Made by a program: the position numbers and the translations under genes. From positions 9,610,001 to 9,674,000 of the forward strand of contig CP141145.1 in assembly GCA_035235625.1 (NCBI GenBank): a stretch of DNA of 64,000 nucleotides, given 5' to 3'. The DNA comes from Saururus chinensis (taxonomy: Eukaryota > Streptophyta > Magnoliopsida > Piperales > Saururaceae). The notes under the pieces are model-generated. The model made no database searches. It was given only the letters and a program-made list of their open reading frames with translations, and had not been told where the DNA came from. Numbering within the stretch: position 1 is the stretch's first letter; each line of letters begins with the position of its first letter. Shown piece after piece: positions 61,123-64,000 of this stretch.

Positions 61123-61231
61123 AAAATTTGTTGTTAAATTTTAATTGATTACTCGCAAGCGCACAAATCAAAGGTAGAAAAGAAGCTAAACGAGGTCGAT
61201 CACACAGAGACTTGAATTTAGAAAATTAAGG

Positions 61232-61605
61232 CTTCGTTTGGATGACACTTTGTGTCATCTGGAAAGCTGCTTTTAGTTGAAATTGCTTTTTGAAAAACAA
61301 AGCAAAAGCGGGTTATGTTTGGATGTACATTATGGGAAATTAGCTTTTCAAAAAAAGTTCTACAAATCTTGTTTGGGTAGGCAATGTATTACATATAATC
61401 TTTGTTATGAAAAATATCTACATTGTCCTCAATTAGAGGAAAAAAGGCTACGTGGATGAAGGTGCTCTTCAATGGTGGACAATTAATGACGGATGAGGGT
61501 GGTCATGGTGGGACGAGAAGGGCAAGAATATTTTTCTAAAGAGGAGAAAAGGGAAGGGAGTTAGCATAGGAGAGAAGAAAAAAATTGTGTGAGGGCATGA
61601 TGGTA
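61232..61605. mobile_element. Possible MITE, start GGCTTCGTTTGGATGACA
   Basis: Begins with a GGCTTCGTTTGGATG-type terminus common in plant hAT/Harbinger MITEs and cuts the Athila 5' LTR. Its right end is hidden by the LTR inserted at 61606. Confidence 0.35.
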
Positions 61606-63801
61606 TGTAACATCCCTTATTTTTCTGTAAATTTTCCTTTTTTGCTATTTTTATGCAATGTTCTACTATTTTTTGCTCGTATTTCAATGAAGAAATTTGA
61701 TGCTTTGGCATATCCTTATTTGTAATTGATCTCAATATTCATAACTGTAAGAGTTGGGAGTGGTGTTTAGTCGTAGGTCATTGGCCTTGATGCTCCACAG
61801 AAACGTTTGGTGCGAAAACGAGAGAGAAAAGGGCGAGGCATGAAGGAGAATAGAAATGAAAAAAAATAAAAAAATAAAAAAGAAAGTGGATCGGGCGCGG
61901 AGCGGCCGACCGCGAGTGGAAAAGTGGAAGGGGAGTGGCCCTTCCTTCTATGAAGCTAGTGGCGGCGCAGCCACCAGCCACCCCCTTTCCCTCTCCCTTT
62001 CCATTTTAGCTTTCCAAAACCACCCCTTTGCCTGATCCATCGCTGGCACTGACTTCATGGCCACCAACTCGCCACCACAGCTCCGCCCTGGCCAGAGTAA
62101 CCTTCGACCACCGTCGTCTTGGCCTCAGTGCACCTCCTTTGCCGCCATTTAGTAAAACTTTGCCACCCCCATTTTCTTTTTTTTTCTTCTCTCTGTGTGT
62201 TGCGGCCGCCGGTGGCCGGCCGCCACTGACCGGACTTTGGCCCTACCTCAACTCTTTGATGACAAGGCTGCCACTACCGGCCCAAATTGTAGCCTTCCCC
62301 GGACCCTCCCATATTCTATTCGATCCAGATAGAATTCCCTCTGATTTTTCTGTTGTTTGTTTCCATTGCCATTCGCAAACCACCGATTGGTCTCTTGGCT
62401 GCCTCCTTGAGCTAGCGACAACGAGGGGATGAAGTCTGGCCTCCTTTGTCCTGATCAGTTCTGATCCAATCAATCGGCTGACCCATGGCGGAGTAAAGTT
62501 TGCCCCTTTTCTCTGGCGGTGTCTATTTTTTGCCGTCGAGTGTCAGAAGGCATCGGGTTGACGTCTACTCGACTTGCCACCAAACAGTGACTACCAGGTC
62601 ACCTCTGTCTCCCAAGGCTGGCCCCCAGCTCTGTCTGGCCATTTGTGGCTCTTCGATGCTTATCTGCCACCCCAACTTAGTATACTATCGCCCTCGACAA
62701 AATTGAGTTTATTTGTTTCTTCTAACGGCAGTTATGCTACCACCGACATCGGCTAACGAACAGTCGCGACGCCGGCTTGATGCAATGATGGTAAGGGGCC
62801 GCTTTTCCTAGCCTCCCTTGCATGCCTTTTGCCCAAACTAGATGCCCCAAGCTTCATGGTATGTCTCTGACCGTTGTTGAGTAACCCACCCCAGCCCAGG
62901 GCCAACCTGTTCCACCTAACATTGCGTGGAGTTGGGCTGCATGTTCAACCGACGTGGGCTTTGCCACGGCCCAATGACAATAAGGGCCAACACTTCTAGC
63001 CCGATTTTACCACTACACCCCTACTTTCCCTTATGCATGACCCAAAATTCTGGGAAAGAGTCCCGAATCCCGATTCTTCCAAAATGAACTAACATTGTCG
63101 GCCACTGGCCTTTGGCCAGTGAAGGCTTGTCCGATGCCATGCCATACCCTCTATCGTAAGTCGTGCTTGATGCACAACCGCCCATACAATAGTTTGAGTG
63201 TGGGCAGTGATTAGAAATGTCGCCGCCTTTTGTTGGCCACTTTCTCCGGCCCTTAGTGCCCTCAAGTTTTGTTAGGGTATTTCCTCTAGCAAACCCCACC
63301 TCTTTTGTGTTTGACCACTGACAACCTATCCTCCCTTATGGTTCCCCTTTTTACCGTGCACACTTATGTCGCATGTGCAGTTTAGGTTAAAGGCACCACC
63401 TTTTCAATGTATGACAATTGAACGGCACCACCACTAGGCAATATAGCCACTAAAGCCCTCCTCTGCCTCTCCTTTGTCCGTGAGTACACAATTAATTCCT
63501 CTGCCTTGTTGTGAGGCTTCGACAATACAAAACTGTTGCCGTTGGATGTGGTATGTGGTAGATTTTAACATCCTGTGGCCAACAAAGTGTTTTTAACTGT
63601 TGGCTGACCTCCAATCAGTAACCCCCCATTCTCTGGTCACTTTTTCCATTTCTAGTGGCACAACCTTGTGTCTGACCACCCTAGTGCTCTCAATCTTTTG
63701 CTTTGAGTGAAATTAGTCTAACCCTATTGAGATTAATTTCTAGCGTCTTTGAAAATCCTTGGGATAGCAACTCTCTTAGTGCGATGCTTTTGGCTGCCTA
63801 T
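61606..63801 (+). mobile_element. Del/Tekay-like LTR, cut by another LTR
   Basis: Starts TGTAACATCCC and aligns with 28345 and, more distantly, 19205 (GC-rich central part). Apparent long open frames on both strands are LTR sequence. It is interrupted at 63802. Confidence 0.75.
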
Positions 63802-64000
63802 TGATGCACTGAAATAATGTTTAATTAAATGTTCTCATATTTTGAATTGCAATCCTATTTTGTGTTAATTCATTGCTGATTTGGGCTATTTATGTTTTGA
63901 ATAAGTTAGTTGGACTTTAATTGAATTTACATGTCTAAACAGGCTTTAATAGGATCTAAGTAGAAGAGGAAGTAAAGCCCATCTACCCAAAGTTATTTGA
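63802..64000 (+). mobile_element. Start of a TGATGCACTG-family LTR, continues beyond the window
   Basis: The first 199 bp match the reverse complement of 27899-27690 closely (TGATGCACTGAAATAATG, then CAGGCTTTAATAGGAT). Inserted in the Del/Tekay-like LTR. Confidence 0.85.

Larger units (their letters stand above)
52702..61231 (-). mobile_element. Broken Athila/Tat Ty3/gypsy element
   Basis: Minus-strand order: 5' LTR remnant (61231-61129), primer-binding site, gag (about 60930-60219; CPHYSFETWQLVQYFYNGL), protease/RT region (about 59450-57900, heavily worn), integrase (about 57600-57260; [12 protein letters not shown]), a pol tail (56737-56552; RSRWTSSFIVRTVYS), a long non-coding 3' stretch, a polypurine tract, and a 3' LTR (54780 to about 52702). 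By eye the shared LTR parts are about 80% identical, so the element is old. It is a fossil with many breaks. Confidence 0.9.

Noticed and set aside
62028-62756. 134-codon and shorter frames
   Set aside because: LTR sequence homologous to 28345-29080; no conserved domain.

Overview
This is a plant nuclear DNA window, from an angiosperm of unresolved family. It is AT-rich, has one spliced host gene and is otherwise packed with plant-type transposable elements (Ty1/copia, Ty3/gypsy chromovirus, Athila/Tat, Stowaway MITEs, CACTA-like repeats). No bacterial-style operons, rRNA, tRNA or CRISPR arrays were seen.

The one host gene I can support lies on the minus strand at about 15.3-5.4 kb. It encodes PHO2 (UBC24), the large E2 ubiquitin-conjugating enzyme that limits phosphate uptake and root-to-shoot transfer. 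Seven coding exons between 12076 and 5998 splice with GT-AG introns into an unbroken frame of about 896 residues with the UBC core and its catalytic Cys. Upstream is a 5' UTR exon (about 12865-12178) carrying an array of miR399-complementary sites with a period near 50 nt: four near-perfect, two intermediate and three decayed. This pins the identity to PHO2 rather than its paralogue UBC23 and shows the miR399-PHO2 phosphate-starvation circuit. Three short ATG uORFs lie in the same exon, two of them overlapping miR399 sites. A duplicated segment flanks the likely first exon.

Layout: 1-263 is the end of a gypsy LTR inserted in a copia element (264-4831, with a 3' LTR). 4.8-5.4 kb is unassigned. 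5.4-15.3 kb is PHO2. 15.3-19.2 kb has a Stowaway MITE and unassigned AT-rich DNA. 19.2-23.7 kb is a 4.5-kb solo LTR full of minisatellites, inserted in a repeat-rich transposon-like segment that resumes at 23.7-24.4 kb. 26.4-28.0 kb is a Stowaway-like MITE split by a 1.4-kb solo LTR. 28.3-31.1 kb holds two opposed Del/Tekay-like LTR pieces. 32.4-32.6 kb is another MITE. 33.5-39.0 kb is a broken chromovirus split by a 3.3-kb solo LTR. 39.0-41.7 kb is a mosaic of a second gypsy LTR, CACTA-like GCGACGC repeats, a very GC-rich block and gypsy gag pieces. 43.2-44.1 kb has two degenerate tandem arrays. 46-52.7 kb is degraded copia (SIRE-like) DNA with a 186-bp in-frame duplication. 52.7-61.2 kb is a broken Athila/Tat element with primer-binding and polypurine sites. 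61.6-63.8 kb is a Del/Tekay-like LTR interrupted at 63802 by the start of another LTR that runs out of the window.

The retroelements are fossils: none looks whole. Several solo LTRs keep exact 5-bp target duplications, so insertion order can be read. I found no clearly new enzymatic system. The most informative locus is the expanded, periodic miR399 target array of PHO2 with its uORFs.
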